Shown: positions 1 through 9,247, numbered from the stretch's first letter. The stretch is 54,476 nt of DNA from Caryophanales bacterium (GCA_029006735.1 JAQXGN010000026.1:1-54476); one strand, 5' to 3'. Program-made: numbers and translations. Notes: generated from the letters alone by a model not told the origin.

Positions 1-141
1 TATCTTTCAATTTATAAAATTATTATTACTACGGTAGGAACTATCGAAAGTTACGCTAGGGGAGAATATGTAAGAGGCATTTATGTCCTGTGTTCGCTGA
101 ACCTAGAATCTTGTGACTTTAGTCATGAGAGTGTTCAATTA
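1..141 (+). repeat. Terminal repeat, left copy; probable IS200/IS605 (TnpB) right end with omega-RNA scaffold
   Basis: The first 141 bases are the exact reverse complement of the last 141 (54336-54476), and the match stops at base 142. The sequence can fold: AACT 39-42 with AGTT 49-52, CTAGG 56-60 with CCTAG 102-106, and a terminal hairpin TGAC 114-117 / GTCA 122-125 followed by GTGTTCAA. A small palindrome just before TTCAA is the usual shape of IS200/IS605 right ends, which overlap the 3' scaffold of TnpB omega-RNA. No tnpB or left end lies in the window, so the family assignment is inference. It could be another multicopy repeat. Confidence 0.55.
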
Positions 142-2089
142 AAGTGATTAATTTATTACTTGAATCATATCCATTTTCATCCATTGAATAATATGGTGAA
201 TTAGACGATCCAATTTGATAATATAATTCTTCTGGATGATTGATGCTATCTACATAATTATATCCATCATTTTCATCATCAGAAAACTCTAATACACGAG
301 AATCTACATGCCAAATCTTTACTCCTTTTTCTGAATATGTACTTAATCCATAAGTATATGGAGTTAAGTCTTTTTCATTTAAGCCAGTTGGAGTGTAGTA
401 TTCAATCAAGAAATATTCATCTAAAGATGAATTATTCCAACTAGAATCTCTTAATAAAATGAAATCTCCAGAAGATTCAAATGGTTTTAAGGTAATACTA
501 ACATTATTACTTGTTCCATCGACTACATATGGACTTGTCCAATTCAATAGAAATTTTGAATATGCATTGTGATCACCAATATTGAAGTCCATCATATCAA
601 CTCCACCACAAGGACCTTCTTTAACATCTCCATTTTCATCACCATAAGAGTAATAATCATCTAATCCAATCATATGACCAGTTTCATGAATGAAAGTATG
701 AGCATCAACCTTACCATATTGGCCTTCATCCATAAAACTATATGAAGCCCACGAATAAGCATAAGGAACAGGATTTGCAGTACTTGCTTTATCATAAGAA
801 TCATAGTTTGCATATGTATATGCCCAGAATATATCAGCATTTCCATTATATTCTGTTGGGCATGAATAAACTAACCATACTCCATCGATTAATCCATCTT
901 TATTATTATCATATTCTTTCAAATCAACATTTAATGATTTAGCATAATCAATTGCTTTTTCTAATAATGTCCAAGTTGGATCATAATATTCTGCATATGT
1001 TCCTTTTCCAGATAAAGATGCAAAAGTCTTTGTCGAATAAGTTGAATTATACCAAGGTAAAACGACACCTTCCATCGTCATTTTACCATATGAAGCTTTT
1101 TCATAATATGTTTTTACTGATTCCCATCCAGTATCTGCAGTTTTCCCAAAAAAACAGTCATAAATTCTTTTTTGAGATACATCTTCACTACCTAATTTAC
1201 TCGCAGGATAATCAACAAATGATATAGGGATAACTAACATTTTTACTTTACCTTCACTTAATTGAGCTGGATCATTATTTAAAGTACGATAATTTTGAAA
1301 ATTAAATGTAGGATTTAATACTGGTTTATAATAACCATTATATTCTTCTTTAGAAGAAACTGTATTTCCGTTAGTTAATTGAAAATCTGAAACACATTTT
1401 AAAATTGACTTATTTTCAGTTGAAGAATTATTGCTATTATTTCCTTCTCCACCATAAGCATATATTTTAATTCTATTAACTAATAATCTTTCTTTTGATG
1501 CGTTTAATGTAGAAATAGAAATAGAAGAACAATCATTAGTATCGTTGAATGTATAAATATGAGAATAATCTGTATCTTCTACCCATTTATAATCTTCTTG
1601 TAATCCCGATGATAATGCTACTCTAGTATTAGAAATACCATCATTTGACCATACATCACCTTCAATCTCAACTGATTGAACTTTAATCGATTGTGTATTG
1701 ATAACTAAAGTACCACTATTTTTTGATGATCCAATTCTTATATAGTTACTATCACTTCCATTTATATTAGAGCTTCCTGTATAAGAAGTAACTGCTCCAT
1801 CATTTTTTAAAATAGTATCTAATTTACTAGAATAATTCACACTTGATGATGTTGTTCCATTTACATAAATTGTATAACAAAATAATTTATTTACCTCACT
1901 AGAAGATGAATTACTTGTAGTATTTGATGTTGTATTATTTTCTGTTAAGTCAGTAGAATTTTCACTTGTATTTATTACATTACTATCCGAAGAAGTAGAA
2001 GTAGAACTATTAATTGAAGAATCAATAACTCCTTTACATCCACATAATAATAATGAAATTGCTAATATTATTATTCTCTTTCCTTTCAT
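119..2089 (-). CDS. Secreted M6-family metalloprotease lipoprotein, 3' end replaced by inserted repeat
   Basis: Zinc-dependent extracellular endopeptidase of the immune-inhibitor-A (M6) type. The start is the ATG at 2089, preceded by AGGTGG; the longer open frame begins at an unsupported TTG. The protein (656 aa) opens with a lipoprotein signal (MKGKRIIIL, lipobox LLCGC) and a Ser/Thr/Asn-rich linker, so it is probably anchored outside the membrane. The zinc motif HETGHMIGLDD starts near residue 468, with the usual SWASY and WxVD segments around it. The frame runs into the terminal repeat: the last five codons (EHSHD) and the stop lie inside it. M6 domains normally continue past the LITLIE segment, so the gene is probably truncated by insertion. 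Activity may survive because the zinc site is intact. It is transcribed away from the tRNA. Confidence 0.85.
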   Translation of the reverse strand: MKGKRIIILAISLLLCGCKGVIDSSINSSTSTSSDSNVINTSENSTDLTENNTTSNTTSNSSSSEVNKLFCYTIYVNGTTSSSVNYSSKLDTILKNDGAVTSYTGSSNINGSDSNYIRIGSSKNSGTLVINTQSIKVQSVEIEGDVWSNDGISNTRVALSSGLQEDYKWVEDTDYSHIYTFNDTNDCSSISISTLNASKERLLVNRIKIYAYGGEGNNSNNSSTENKSILKCVSDFQLTNGNTVSSKEEYNGYYKPVLNPTFNFQNYRTLNNDPAQLSEGKVKMLVIPISFVDYPASKLGSEDVSQKRIYDCFFGKTADTGWESVKTYYEKASYGKMTMEGVVLPWYNSTYSTKTFASLSGKGTYAEYYDPTWTLLEKAIDYAKSLNVDLKEYDNNKDGLIDGVWLVYSCPTEYNGNADIFWAYTYANYDSYDKASTANPVPYAYSWASYSFMDEGQYGKVDAHTFIHETGHMIGLDDYYSYGDENGDVKEGPCGGVDMMDFNIGDHNAYSKFLLNWTSPYVVDGTSNNVSITLKPFESSGDFILLRDSSWNNSSLDEYFLIEYYTPTGLNEKDLTPYTYGLSTYSEKGVKIWHVDSRVLEFSDDENDGYNYVDSINHPEELYYQIGSSNSPYYSMDENGYDSSNKLITLIEHSHD

Positions 2090-2210
2090 AATTTTTGTCC
2101 ACCTGCATAATAATACAATTAATTTATCGAAAAAAACAAGCAAAAAAGACTCATCAATAACATTAGCAATAATATACTATTATTGTATTTTATCAATTTT
2201 TTATATAAAA

Positions 2211-2216
2211 TATAAT
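2211..2216 (+). promoter_or_regulatory. -10 box of the tRNA-Thr gene
   Basis: A perfect TATAAT lies 5 bases before the tRNA 5' end in a very AT-rich stretch. No good -35 is visible at 17 bases. Confidence 0.45.
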
Positions 2217-2221
2217 GTGTT

Positions 2222-2297
<76 letters not shown>

Positions 2298-2360
2298 TTT
2301 TTAAAAAAAATTCTCACTATGTAAAAAAATAGTATCAATAAATTAAAAGGAGAAACCAAT

Positions 2361-3188
2361 ATGCCTAAACCAGTGATTGCCATTTGTTATGATTTTGATA
2401 AGACTCTAGCGCAAAATGATATGCAAACATTTTCCTTTATTCCAAATTTAGGATTAACAATCGATGAATTCTGGGGAAAATGTGGAGAGTTTTCAAAAAC
2501 AACAGGAACTGAATCCACTTTATCATATTTAAGAATCATGATTGAAGAATGCAAAAAGAAAAATATCAAACTAACAAGAGAATATCTTAATTCCCTAGGA
2601 AAAGATGTCAAATTTTTTGAAGGAGTCAATACTTGGTTTAAAAGAATAAATCAAATCGCAGAAGAACATGGAGTAGAAGTCGAACACTATATTATTTCTT
2701 CTGGTAATAAAGAAATTATAGAAGGAAGTAATATTGCAAAAGAATTCAAACAAATCTATGGTTGTGAATTTTTATATGATGAAGATGGAATCGCATATTG
2801 GCCTAAAACAATAGTTAATTACACTTTAAAAACTCAATACTTATTCCGTATTTGTAAAGGAGTTATCAATTCAACTGATGAATCAAAGATCAATCAAAGA
2901 ATTGAGAAAAAACATGTAGAATTCCGAAATATGATATATGTTGGTGATGGAATGACTGATGTTCCAGCGATGACTTTAGTTAAAGAAAAAGGTGGATTTG
3001 CAATTTCTGTATATCAACAAGAACATAAAAATGTTTCTCAAGTATTAATTGATGAAAATCGTGTTAATTATGCATGTAAAAGTGATTTTAAAGCAAACTC
3101 TCAATTAGAAAGATTAATCCGTCTAATTATTGAATCTATCGCTTTAAAAGAAAAACTATTTGAAAAAGAAAATAATCAATCTCTATAA
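2361..3188 (+). CDS. HAD-superfamily phosphatase
   Basis: A 275-aa soluble hydrolase of the haloacid dehalogenase superfamily, probably a phosphomonoesterase; the substrate cannot be told from sequence. Motif I is YDFDKT, with nucleophile Asp11 and acid Asp13. Motif II is the serine of ISSGN after strand 2, and motif IV is GDGMTDVPAM, which supplies the Mg-binding aspartates. A helical cap lies between motifs I and II, as in phosphoserine-phosphatase-like members. The ATG at 2361 follows AAAGGAG at good spacing. The gene is alone, directly after tRNA-Thr, and ends at a strong hairpin it shares with the convergent upp gene. Confidence 0.85.
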   Translation: MPKPVIAICYDFDKTLAQNDMQTFSFIPNLGLTIDEFWGKCGEFSKTTGTESTLSYLRIMIEECKKKNIKLTREYLNSLGKDVKFFEGVNTWFKRINQIAEEHGVEVEHYIISSGNKEIIEGSNIAKEFKQIYGCEFLYDEDGIAYWPKTIVNYTLKTQYLFRICKGVINSTDESKINQRIEKKHVEFRNMIYVGDGMTDVPAMTLVKEKGGFAISVYQQEHKNVSQVLIDENRVNYACKSDFKANSQLERLIRLIIESIALKEKLFEKENNQSL

Positions 3189-3193
3189 AGCAA

Positions 3194-3235
3194 AAAAAGG
3201 ATTTCTTCATTTGTATTTTACGAGAAATCCTTTTT
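3194..3235. terminator. Bidirectional rho-independent terminator
   Basis: A 13-bp stem AAAAAGGATTTCT / AGAAATCCTTTTT with a 16-base loop, A-tract on one side and T-tract on the other. It lies between the convergent HAD and upp genes and can serve both. Confidence 0.85.
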
Positions 3236-3246
3236 ATTTTCCTTAA

Positions 3247-3873
3247 TTATTTTGTACCGAAAATTCTATCTCCAGCATCACCAAGTCCTGGAAGAATATA
3301 ACCAACTTCATTCAATTTTTCATCAACTGCAGCAATGTAAATATCAACATCTGGATGAGCTTCTTGAACAGCTTTAATACCTTCTTGAACACCGACTAAA
3401 CACATTAGACGAATATTATTATATCCTCTTTTCTTAACCGCAGAAATTGCTGCGACTGCAGAGCCACCAGTTGCAAGCATTGGATCAACGACAAGAACTA
3501 ATGGATTATCAACAACAGGAAGTTTGAAATAATATTCAACTGGTTGTAAAGTTTCTTCATTTCTATACATACCAATATGACCAATACGTGCTGTTGGAAT
3601 CATCTTTTTAACACCATCTACCATACCTAAACCTGCTCTTAGGATTGGTGCAACAATGATTCTATTCTCTAATCTAACTTTAGGGAGGATTGCTCCTGTT
3701 GGAGTTTTAATAGTTTCGCCTAATTCTCTAGTTTTTAAATCTTTAAAAACTTCATAAGTCATTAAACCTGCAATCTCATCAAGAGATTCTCTAAACTCTT
3801 TTGATTTAGTTGTTTCGTCTCTCATAATATTGAGTTTGACATCAATTAAAGGGTGTTTACAAACTGTTAGCAT
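3247..3873 (-). CDS. upp: Uracil phosphoribosyltransferase
   Basis: Makes UMP from uracil and PRPP (pyrimidine salvage). The 208-aa length is normal for the family. The PRPP-binding loop [12 protein letters not shown], the early [10 protein letters not shown] segment and the C-terminal [13 protein letters not shown] uracil site are all present. The ATG has an ideal TAGGAGGT upstream. An 85-aa gene of unknown function ends 11 bases before it, so the two are probably cotranscribed. The operon ends at the bidirectional hairpin 3194-3235. Confidence 0.97.
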   Translation of the reverse strand: MLTVCKHPLIDVKLNIMRDETTKSKEFRESLDEIAGLMTYEVFKDLKTRELGETIKTPTGAILPKVRLENRIIVAPILRAGLGMVDGVKKMIPTARIGHIGMYRNEETLQPVEYYFKLPVVDNPLVLVVDPMLATGGSAVAAISAVKKRGYNNIRLMCLVGVQEGIKAVQEAHPDVDIYIAAVDEKLNEVGYILPGLGDAGDRIFGTK

Positions 3874-3884
3874 ATTCCTACCTC

Positions 3885-4142
3885 CTATTGCCTTATGTTT
3901 CTAAATTCTTCATCTATTTCAACTCCATTATCTTTTTCAAAGATAAATAAATTGAATTCGTCTAATAGATTTTCTAATTCCTCAAAGTTAATTGTGTAGC
4001 GTAAGTTTTCATTAAAAACTGCAATCTTATTTTCCTTATTTAATACCAGAAATATTGGTTTATATGCATATGGTTTATATACCAATACATTTCCTTCTTC
4101 TAAAGCTATTTTAGCGCTTTTATATGTTTTAACTTGTATCAT
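3885..4142 (-). CDS. Hypothetical 85-aa protein upstream of upp
   Basis: A small soluble protein ([14 protein letters not shown]...) that I do not recognise. The start is the ATG at 4142, preceded by AAGAGG; the longer frame has no ribosome site. It is rich in Leu, Glu, Asn and Phe, with a beta-strand-like middle ([18 protein letters not shown]) and an acidic helical tail, and has no membrane segment. It ends 11 bases before upp and reads the same way, so coexpression is likely. Real coding is supported by the ribosome site and operon spacing, not by homology. Confidence 0.65.
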   Translation of the reverse strand: MIQVKTYKSAKIALEEGNVLVYKPYAYKPIFLVLNKENKIAVFNENLRYTINFEELENLLDEFNLFIFEKDNGVEIDEEFRNIRQ

Positions 4143-4254
4143 AATTAACCTCTTAAAATATAATACACCATTGCATAATAAAAATATATTGTTTTTGATA
4201 TTTTGATAAAGCAATAAATAATTTCAATTTTCATTAATACAAAGAAGATTTTCT

Positions 4255-4794
4255 TTATTGATATTTCCAAATCATTTCTTTATAAATTAATAGAAGTGAA
4301 TAAAATCTACCTACTCGATTTAAAAAGTAAAATGTAAAAAAGCGAGAGACAATTACAATAATGAATAATACATTTAATAATGATCCAAAGGCTACAAAAT
4401 AATTAATTGATATATTTAATAAAAAACTAATAATAAATATTAAAGCAAACAAAAAACCATTTCTTCCTAATTTTTTCTTACAAGAAAAATATTCTAATCG
4501 ATAATCTTCGACATTTTTATTTTTTTCCATTATTAAATACTTTTTCATAATCAATTTATCAAGAAGAATATTAAAAAAAGAAAGTAATATAGTTATAAAC
4601 AAGAAAATAAGATCAAGAAAAATAAATCTATATAGTTGCTTAATCATATCTATCTGTGATAATAATTCATGATGATAATCAATAATAGATTTATAATAAT
4701 CAATCGATAAAAAAACAAATACTCCATATAGCAAGAAAGTAAAGATTAATATAATAGTTGAAGTTATTTTTGTTTTCTTTAATCTATTTTCCAT
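4255..4794 (-). CDS. Membrane protein with about four TM segments, unknown function
   Basis: A 179-aa integral membrane protein. The ATG at 4794 has GGAG six bases upstream and is preferred over a TTG four codons earlier. Hydrophobic segments lie near residues 12-30, 48-70, 108-130 and 134-158; between the second and third is a charged loop (KNKNVEDYRLEYFSCKK) probably facing the cytoplasm. I do not recognise the family. It follows a 67-aa gene on the same strand with a short gap, suggesting a two-gene unit. Confidence 0.7.
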   Translation of the reverse strand: MENRLKKTKITSTIILIFTFLLYGVFVFLSIDYYKSIIDYHHELLSQIDMIKQLYRFIFLDLIFLFITILLSFFNILLDKLIMKKYLIMEKNKNVEDYRLEYFSCKKKLGRNGFLFALIFIISFLLNISINYFVAFGSLLNVLFIIVIVSRFFTFYFLNRVGRFYSLLLIYKEMIWKYQ

Positions 4795-4823
4795 AACATT
4801 CTCCAAAACTTCTTATATAAAGT

Positions 4824-5027
4824 TTACTTTATTCTTTTTCTGAATGGAAACAATTTACGTCTTTCTTTACAATATTTTTTATATTGATCTACATCAAAAC
4901 GCATTTCTATTAATCCCATTTCTTCCATTGGGCCAAATATCACTTCCATAAAATACGTATTATCATTAGATATTTCATTATAATAATCTTCTAATGGCTT
5001 TAACAAATCCTTATCTATTTTTTTCAT
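4824..5027 (-). CDS. Hypothetical 67-aa protein
   Basis: A small charged protein (MKKIDKDLLKPLEDYYNEI...) of unknown function ending in a very basic tail (CKERRKLFPFRKRIK). The ATG has GGTGAT upstream. The middle FMEVIFGPMEEMGLIEM is hydrophobic but too short and acidic for a membrane helix. It is the first gene of a likely pair with the downstream membrane protein and is divergent from the redox operon at 5168. Confidence 0.6.
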   Translation of the reverse strand: MKKIDKDLLKPLEDYYNEISNDNTYFMEVIFGPMEEMGLIEMRFDVDQYKKYCKERRKLFPFRKRIK

Positions 5028-5127
5028 ATTATCACCATATATAGTTTTATCAAAACTACCGGAATTATTATTTTTATAACAAAATAACGCGAAAAAACAA
5101 AAAAAATAAATTATTTAGATAATATAT

Positions 5128-5154
5128 CAATAATGTTATATAATACCATTATTG
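5128..5154. promoter_or_regulatory. Palindrome around the redox-operon promoter
   Basis: CAATAATG (5128-5135) and CATTATTG (5147-5154) form an 8-bp perfect inverted repeat enclosing a -10 box TATAAT (5139-5144). The ATG of the flavoprotein gene is 13 bases downstream. Placement over the -10 suggests an operator, but the regulator is unknown. Confidence 0.5.
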
Positions 5155-5167
5155 GGGGCGTTCAATT

Positions 5168-6709
5168 ATGAATCGAGAATATGATGCAATTGTTGTAGGA
5201 TCAGGTAATGGTGGTCTTGCCTGTGCAAATCATTTAATAAATAGTGGAAAAAAAGTTTTATTAATTGAAAAACATAATTTACCTGGAGGAGTTGCAACTA
5301 GTTTTGTTCGTGGAAGATTCGAATTTGAAGTATCACTTCATGAATTATGTGATATTGGTTCATTATCTAATCCTGGTTCAGTTCGTCAAATGCTCAACAA
5401 TTTCGGAGTAAATATTAATTTTTATCAAGTACCTGACACATTTAGATTAATCTCCTATTTTAAAGATGGAAGAAAAATAGATGCAACAATGCCTACTGGA
5501 CGAAATAATTTTATTAATGCAATGGAAAAATATGCCCCAAATAATTATCAACAAATGAATACATTATTTGATCTATGTGAAGAAATAAAACAAGCAGTCG
5601 ATTATTCTTCTTATCATGGAGTAAATGATAAACTATATTTTTTAAAACATTTCCCTAATTTTGTTCGTTGCTCATCATACAGCGTTAATCAAGTATTATC
5701 TTCTCTTAATCTAACTCAAGATGCAATCGATATATTAGGTACATATTGGTCATATTTAGGAATAGATTGTGATCATCTTTCCTTTATGCATTATGCAATT
5801 ATGTTTTATCTTTATGTAGAAAAAAATGCTTATATTCCTCAATATACTAGTCATGAAATAACACTTGCTCTTGCAGATAGTTTTATTAAATCTGGTGGAG
5901 ATTTATATTATCATACAACTTGTGAAAAAGTCTTATTTAATGAGAATAAAAAAGTAATTGGTATTAAAACTAACCAAGGAGATTTCTATTCCAAAAATGT
6001 CATTATGAATGTTAATCCTTCTTTAGTATATGCTTCGATGATTAAAGAAGAGATTATACCACTAAGAGAAACAAAACTTGCAAATGCAAGAACATTCTCT
6101 TCTCGTCCTTTTGTTGTTTATCTTGGTTTAAATAAATCATATAAAGAATTAGGAATAAAAGACTATACTATTCTTTTTCCAAGTACTACTCAATCTAATG
6201 AAGAATATAATCTAATGAAAGAAATATCAACAAATAATTATGGAATTGCAATATGCCCTAATGTAGTAAATGAAAGTGCATCAGAAAAAGGGACTTGTAT
6301 TATTACAATTACAACAATGTTTACTTCTAATTGTTGGAGTAAAATTAACATAAAAGAATATGATCAAATAAAAAGAGATTATGCGAAAAAACTCATTTCT
6401 CTTTTCGAAGAAAAAGCTAATGTTCATATTAAAGAATATATTGAAGAAATTGATATATCTACCCCATGGACTTATTTCCGATATGCGTCAACTCCGGAAG
6501 GAGCAGCTTATGGATATGAAACAAAAGACTGGGACAGTATTTTAGGAAGAATTTTATCTTACGAACAAGATAATAAGATAAATGGTTTATATTTTGTTGG
6601 AGGATCATCAATTTATGGAGATGGTTATTCAACCGCTTATTCAAATGGATTATTTATCGCTAGAAAAGTATTAAATAGTTTAAAGGAGATAACACATGAA
6701 AAGAATTAG
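5168..6709 (+). CDS. FAD/NAD(P)-dependent oxidoreductase, phytoene-desaturase/CrtI-like
   Basis: A 513-aa flavoprotein of the CrtI/retinol-saturase/amine-oxidase superfamily. The FAD Rossmann motif is at the N-terminus (VVGSGNGGLACANHL, then LLIEKHNLPGG), and the C-terminus has the matching FAD-closing segment GLYFVGGSSIYGDGYSTAYSNG. CrtI relatives in anaerobes often act on lipids or isoprenoids, but the substrate here is unknown and no carotenoid genes are nearby. It overlaps the next gene by 14 bases, so an electron-transfer pair is likely. A palindrome covers its promoter. Confidence 0.8.
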   Translation: MNREYDAIVVGSGNGGLACANHLINSGKKVLLIEKHNLPGGVATSFVRGRFEFEVSLHELCDIGSLSNPGSVRQMLNNFGVNINFYQVPDTFRLISYFKDGRKIDATMPTGRNNFINAMEKYAPNNYQQMNTLFDLCEEIKQAVDYSSYHGVNDKLYFLKHFPNFVRCSSYSVNQVLSSLNLTQDAIDILGTYWSYLGIDCDHLSFMHYAIMFYLYVEKNAYIPQYTSHEITLALADSFIKSGGDLYYHTTCEKVLFNENKKVIGIKTNQGDFYSKNVIMNVNPSLVYASMIKEEIIPLRETKLANARTFSSRPFVVYLGLNKSYKELGIKDYTILFPSTTQSNEEYNLMKEISTNNYGIAICPNVVNESASEKGTCIITITTMFTSNCWSKINIKEYDQIKRDYAKKLISLFEEKANVHIKEYIEEIDISTPWTYFRYASTPEGAAYGYETKDWDSILGRILSYEQDNKINGLYFVGGSSIYGDGYSTAYSNGLFIARKVLNSLKEITHEKN

Positions 6710-7889
6710 GATTAATAAATTTCCTTTAAAGGATTTAATCAATTTTATTAAAGTATCAATTTTAAGAAATAAAGCCATCAATAATGCATCAGATAAAAAA
6801 ATAGATGAAAATATCGGTCAAATCCCTCAAGTAAATATACTTCACCCTCAAAATCAACAGCTTATTATTACGAAAATTATAAAAGAAAATACAAATACTT
6901 TAAGTATATATTTAGAAAGAATAGATGGAGAAAATGTCGCATATTTTAAACCTGGTCAATTTATTTCTTTAACCTTTAATATTGATGGATTTATTGTTAC
7001 TCGACCATATTCTATTTCTTCTTCACCAAATGATAAATATTATCGAATAACAGTTAAAAAAGTGGAAAATGGATTTGTAAGTGATTATATTTTCCATCAT
7101 CTAAAAGAAGGAGACAAGATTACATCTTCTTCTCCAAGTGGTCAATTCTATTATGAAGAATTAAGAGATAATAAAAATATTATCGCTATTGCAGGTGGAT
7201 CAGGTATTACTCCATTTATGTCAATGGCGAATGCCATAATAGAAAATAAGTTAGATATTAATCTAACTATCATTTATGGAAATAAAACGGAAGAAGACAT
7301 TATTTTTAAAGATGAATTATTATCTTTAGAAAATAAATCAAATAAGATTAAAGTAATCCACGTCTTATCAAATGAGAAATCTAACCAATATGAACATGGC
7401 TTTATTTCTAAAGAAATTATTGAAAAATATGCTCCTATCGAAGCATATTCAATATTTGTTTGTGGACCAATTGGCTTATTCAATTTCTTAAATAATGAAT
7501 TTAAAAAAATGAATCTAGTAAAAAAGAATATTAGATACGAATTAATGTCTTCAAATATCAATTTAGAAAATCAAGATAATTACCCATTAGATTGTTTAAA
7601 TAAAACATTCACTATTACTGTTCATATTAATGAAAAAACATATAAGATTTTAGGGAAAAGTGAAGATAGTATCTTAGTTTCATTAGAAAAAAGTAAGATT
7701 CTTGTTCCATCTTTATGTCGTAGTGGCGTATGTGGATTATGCCATAGTAAATTGATTAATGGTACTATATTTATTAATGAAAAAACCGATAGAAGAAGAA
7801 AAGCCGATATTATTTATAACTACATTCATCCATGTGTATCTTATCCAACAAGTGATATTGAAATTAGTATTCCTCCAATTAAGAATTAA
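6696..7889 (+). CDS. FAD/NAD(P)H reductase with C-terminal [2Fe-2S] ferredoxin domain
   Basis: An electron-transfer reductase (397 aa) moving electrons between NAD(P)H, FAD and a [2Fe-2S] cluster. Domains: an N-terminal extension of about 60 residues; an FAD barrel with RPYSISSSP (about 110); an NAD(P) domain with GGSGITPFMSMA (about 168) and FVCGPIGLFNF (about 255); and a plant-type ferredoxin domain with CRSGVCGLC plus HPCV giving four cluster cysteines. The order matches phthalate-dioxygenase-reductase and HCP-reductase relatives. The ATG has AAAGGAG upstream and lies inside the end of the CrtI-like gene (14-base overlap), implying translational coupling and a shared redox task. Confidence 0.85.
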   Translation: MKRIRINKFPLKDLINFIKVSILRNKAINNASDKKIDENIGQIPQVNILHPQNQQLIITKIIKENTNTLSIYLERIDGENVAYFKPGQFISLTFNIDGFIVTRPYSISSSPNDKYYRITVKKVENGFVSDYIFHHLKEGDKITSSSPSGQFYYEELRDNKNIIAIAGGSGITPFMSMANAIIENKLDINLTIIYGNKTEEDIIFKDELLSLENKSNKIKVIHVLSNEKSNQYEHGFISKEIIEKYAPIEAYSIFVCGPIGLFNFLNNEFKKMNLVKKNIRYELMSSNINLENQDNYPLDCLNKTFTITVHINEKTYKILGKSEDSILVSLEKSKILVPSLCRSGVCGLCHSKLINGTIFINEKTDRRRKADIIYNYIHPCVSYPTSDIEISIPPIKN

Positions 7890-7961
7890 TTAATTTCTTT
7901 TCTCTATTAGTATCCAAAAAACTAGACCTATTTGCGTAAATAAAAAAAGTAAATCAAACTA

Positions 7962-7999
7962 GCCTCCATTTAAAAAATGAGGTTGCTTTGTTATTATAA
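7962..7999 (+). terminator. Possible terminator of the redox operon
   Basis: An imperfect hairpin (GCCTCCATTT / AAATGAGGTTGC) followed by TTTGTTATT, about 70 bases after the operon stop. Confidence 0.45.
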
Positions 8000-8226
8000 A
8001 ATAAGATTTGTTGTGGATATTTTTTTCATAATCTACAACATCATTTAACATTACTTTATAAGAAGTAATATAAAACTAGCGATTTATTTGATGATATTAT
8101 TAATATAATTGATTCTTATTCATTAGAAAATAAAACGATTAATTTCATATTATACAAAGAAATAGACTAATAGAAAAGTGCATAGTTAAAAACGAATTAT
8201 CAACTAGACTAGATGACTAAGGATAG

Positions 8227-8310
8227 TTAATAATAGAATTATCAGAAAAACTAACTAATAAATATGGTTCCAGTTTTGAAATAAGAAACATCAACTACTT
8301 AGCGCAGTAG
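8227..8310 (+). pseudogene. DUF1016 (YhcG-type) nuclease N-terminal remnant
   Basis: A 27-codon open stretch reads LIIELSEKLTNKYG followed by FEIRNINYLAQ and a stop. This fits the DUF1016 N-terminal signature (LSKxLxxxYGxGFSxxNLxxM) and resembles the full-length protein at 15991-17019 (LSKELIFNLP...LSPKNLRYMEKFY). No catalytic domain follows; the frame ends in an end-like repeat at 8303. Confidence 0.5.
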
Positions 8311-8372
8311 TGAAAGTGATGGTAATTCGATAAAAAAATAAGGCATTTTAGTTTCACATTTTGGATTTGAGA

Positions 8373-8400
8373 GATAGTGTATATTCGCTATCTTCTTTTT
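8373..8400 (+). terminator. Hairpin terminator
   Basis: Stem AGATAGTG / CGCTATCT (8 bp, one G-U) followed by TCTTTTTTAT. It lies downstream of the DUF1016 remnant. Confidence 0.6.
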
Positions 8401-8486
8401 TATATAGGAAGCACACACTAACTATTGTTAATTGTAATTGCTACTGGATCTAAGAATGTACAACACACATACATAATTATTTATAT

Positions 8487-8535
8487 AGTATTGCGAAAAG
8501 TGTAAAAATAAGAAGAAAAAGTATTGTGAAAATTG
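8487..8535 (+). promoter_or_regulatory. Motif pair upstream of a DUF4143 fragment
   Basis: AGTATTGCGAAAAGTG (8487-8502) and AGTATTGTGAAAATTG (8520-8535) match at 14 of 16 bases and start 33 bases apart, about three helical turns. The pair directly precedes the DUF4143 fragment, in the position where intact homologues in this window carry their own motif sets. An internal deletion that kept the control region is the likely origin. Confidence 0.5.
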
Positions 8536-8733
8536 CAGTTTTTGACTTTTGAGATATTGAAAAATGCCGTTAATCAAATTATTAGAGCCAATGACTTTGG
8601 ACTATACCATTACACATGGATTGAAAAAGAAAAAAGTCATTCATATGAAATTGATTTTTTGGTTTCAAATGGCAATAAAATTATTCTAATTGAAGATAAA
8701 TCAATTGTTGAGTTTTCAAAGAAATATTCTTAA
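8533..8733 (+). pseudogene. DUF4143 ATPase, C-terminal fragment
   Basis: An open frame of 66 codons with FEILKNAVNQI, then YEIDFLVSNGNKIILIEDKS, the PD-(D/E)xK-like core found at the C-terminus of DUF4143 ATPases. The AAA module (Walker A and B) is missing and the frame opens at an unsupported TTG. It stops shortly after the core, where family members normally continue for 50 or more residues, so both ends are lost. Not a functional gene. Confidence 0.6.
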
Positions 8734-9247
8734 TGTGTTTCAAGAAGAATCCTTTTTTCTCAGCATGATATATCAAATGATGGTATGTAAGAGATAAAAC
8801 CGTTGTATTTGCTTCAATAATTATGGACAAATTAAAATAGAAGGAATATTTTCTTTGTTCATGTTATTTATTGATACGATTGATTAGTCTGGTAATTCTT
8901 TTGTTTTTAATTTTATCTGAAAAAAAGATCGTTTGTAGTAGTCACATAATATTACTGATAATGTTTTATAGTCTAATAAGTCTTTAAAAGGTGCAATTAA
9001 TATAACAAAATACTTTGACAAAAGGTGAAATTAATGAATTTCTAAATAGTGATAAAATGTATAAATAAAAAAAGTAGTGATATTTTTTGGTGAACAATTT
9101 CAGTAGCAATTCTATTTACACCATTTATTCAATGGCGATCTTACCAAGAAAAAAATATAGATAAAAATATTTTATTTATAATATTTTCAAATCTTTCTTT
9201 GTATCATTAGTCATTGCGATTAATTTTTTTATTACTAAATTAAATGC

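Noticed and set aside
742-1227. Plus-strand open frames inside the M6 protease gene
   Set aside because: They lie opposite a well-supported zinc protease frame, have no ribosome sites, and encode His/Leu-rich low-complexity strings typical of reverse reading.
9070-9230. Possible membrane-protein gene (ILFTPFIQWRSYQEK frame)
   Set aside because: Interrupted by stops on both sides, no start or ribosome site, no recognisable family; kept only as a note in the decayed region.
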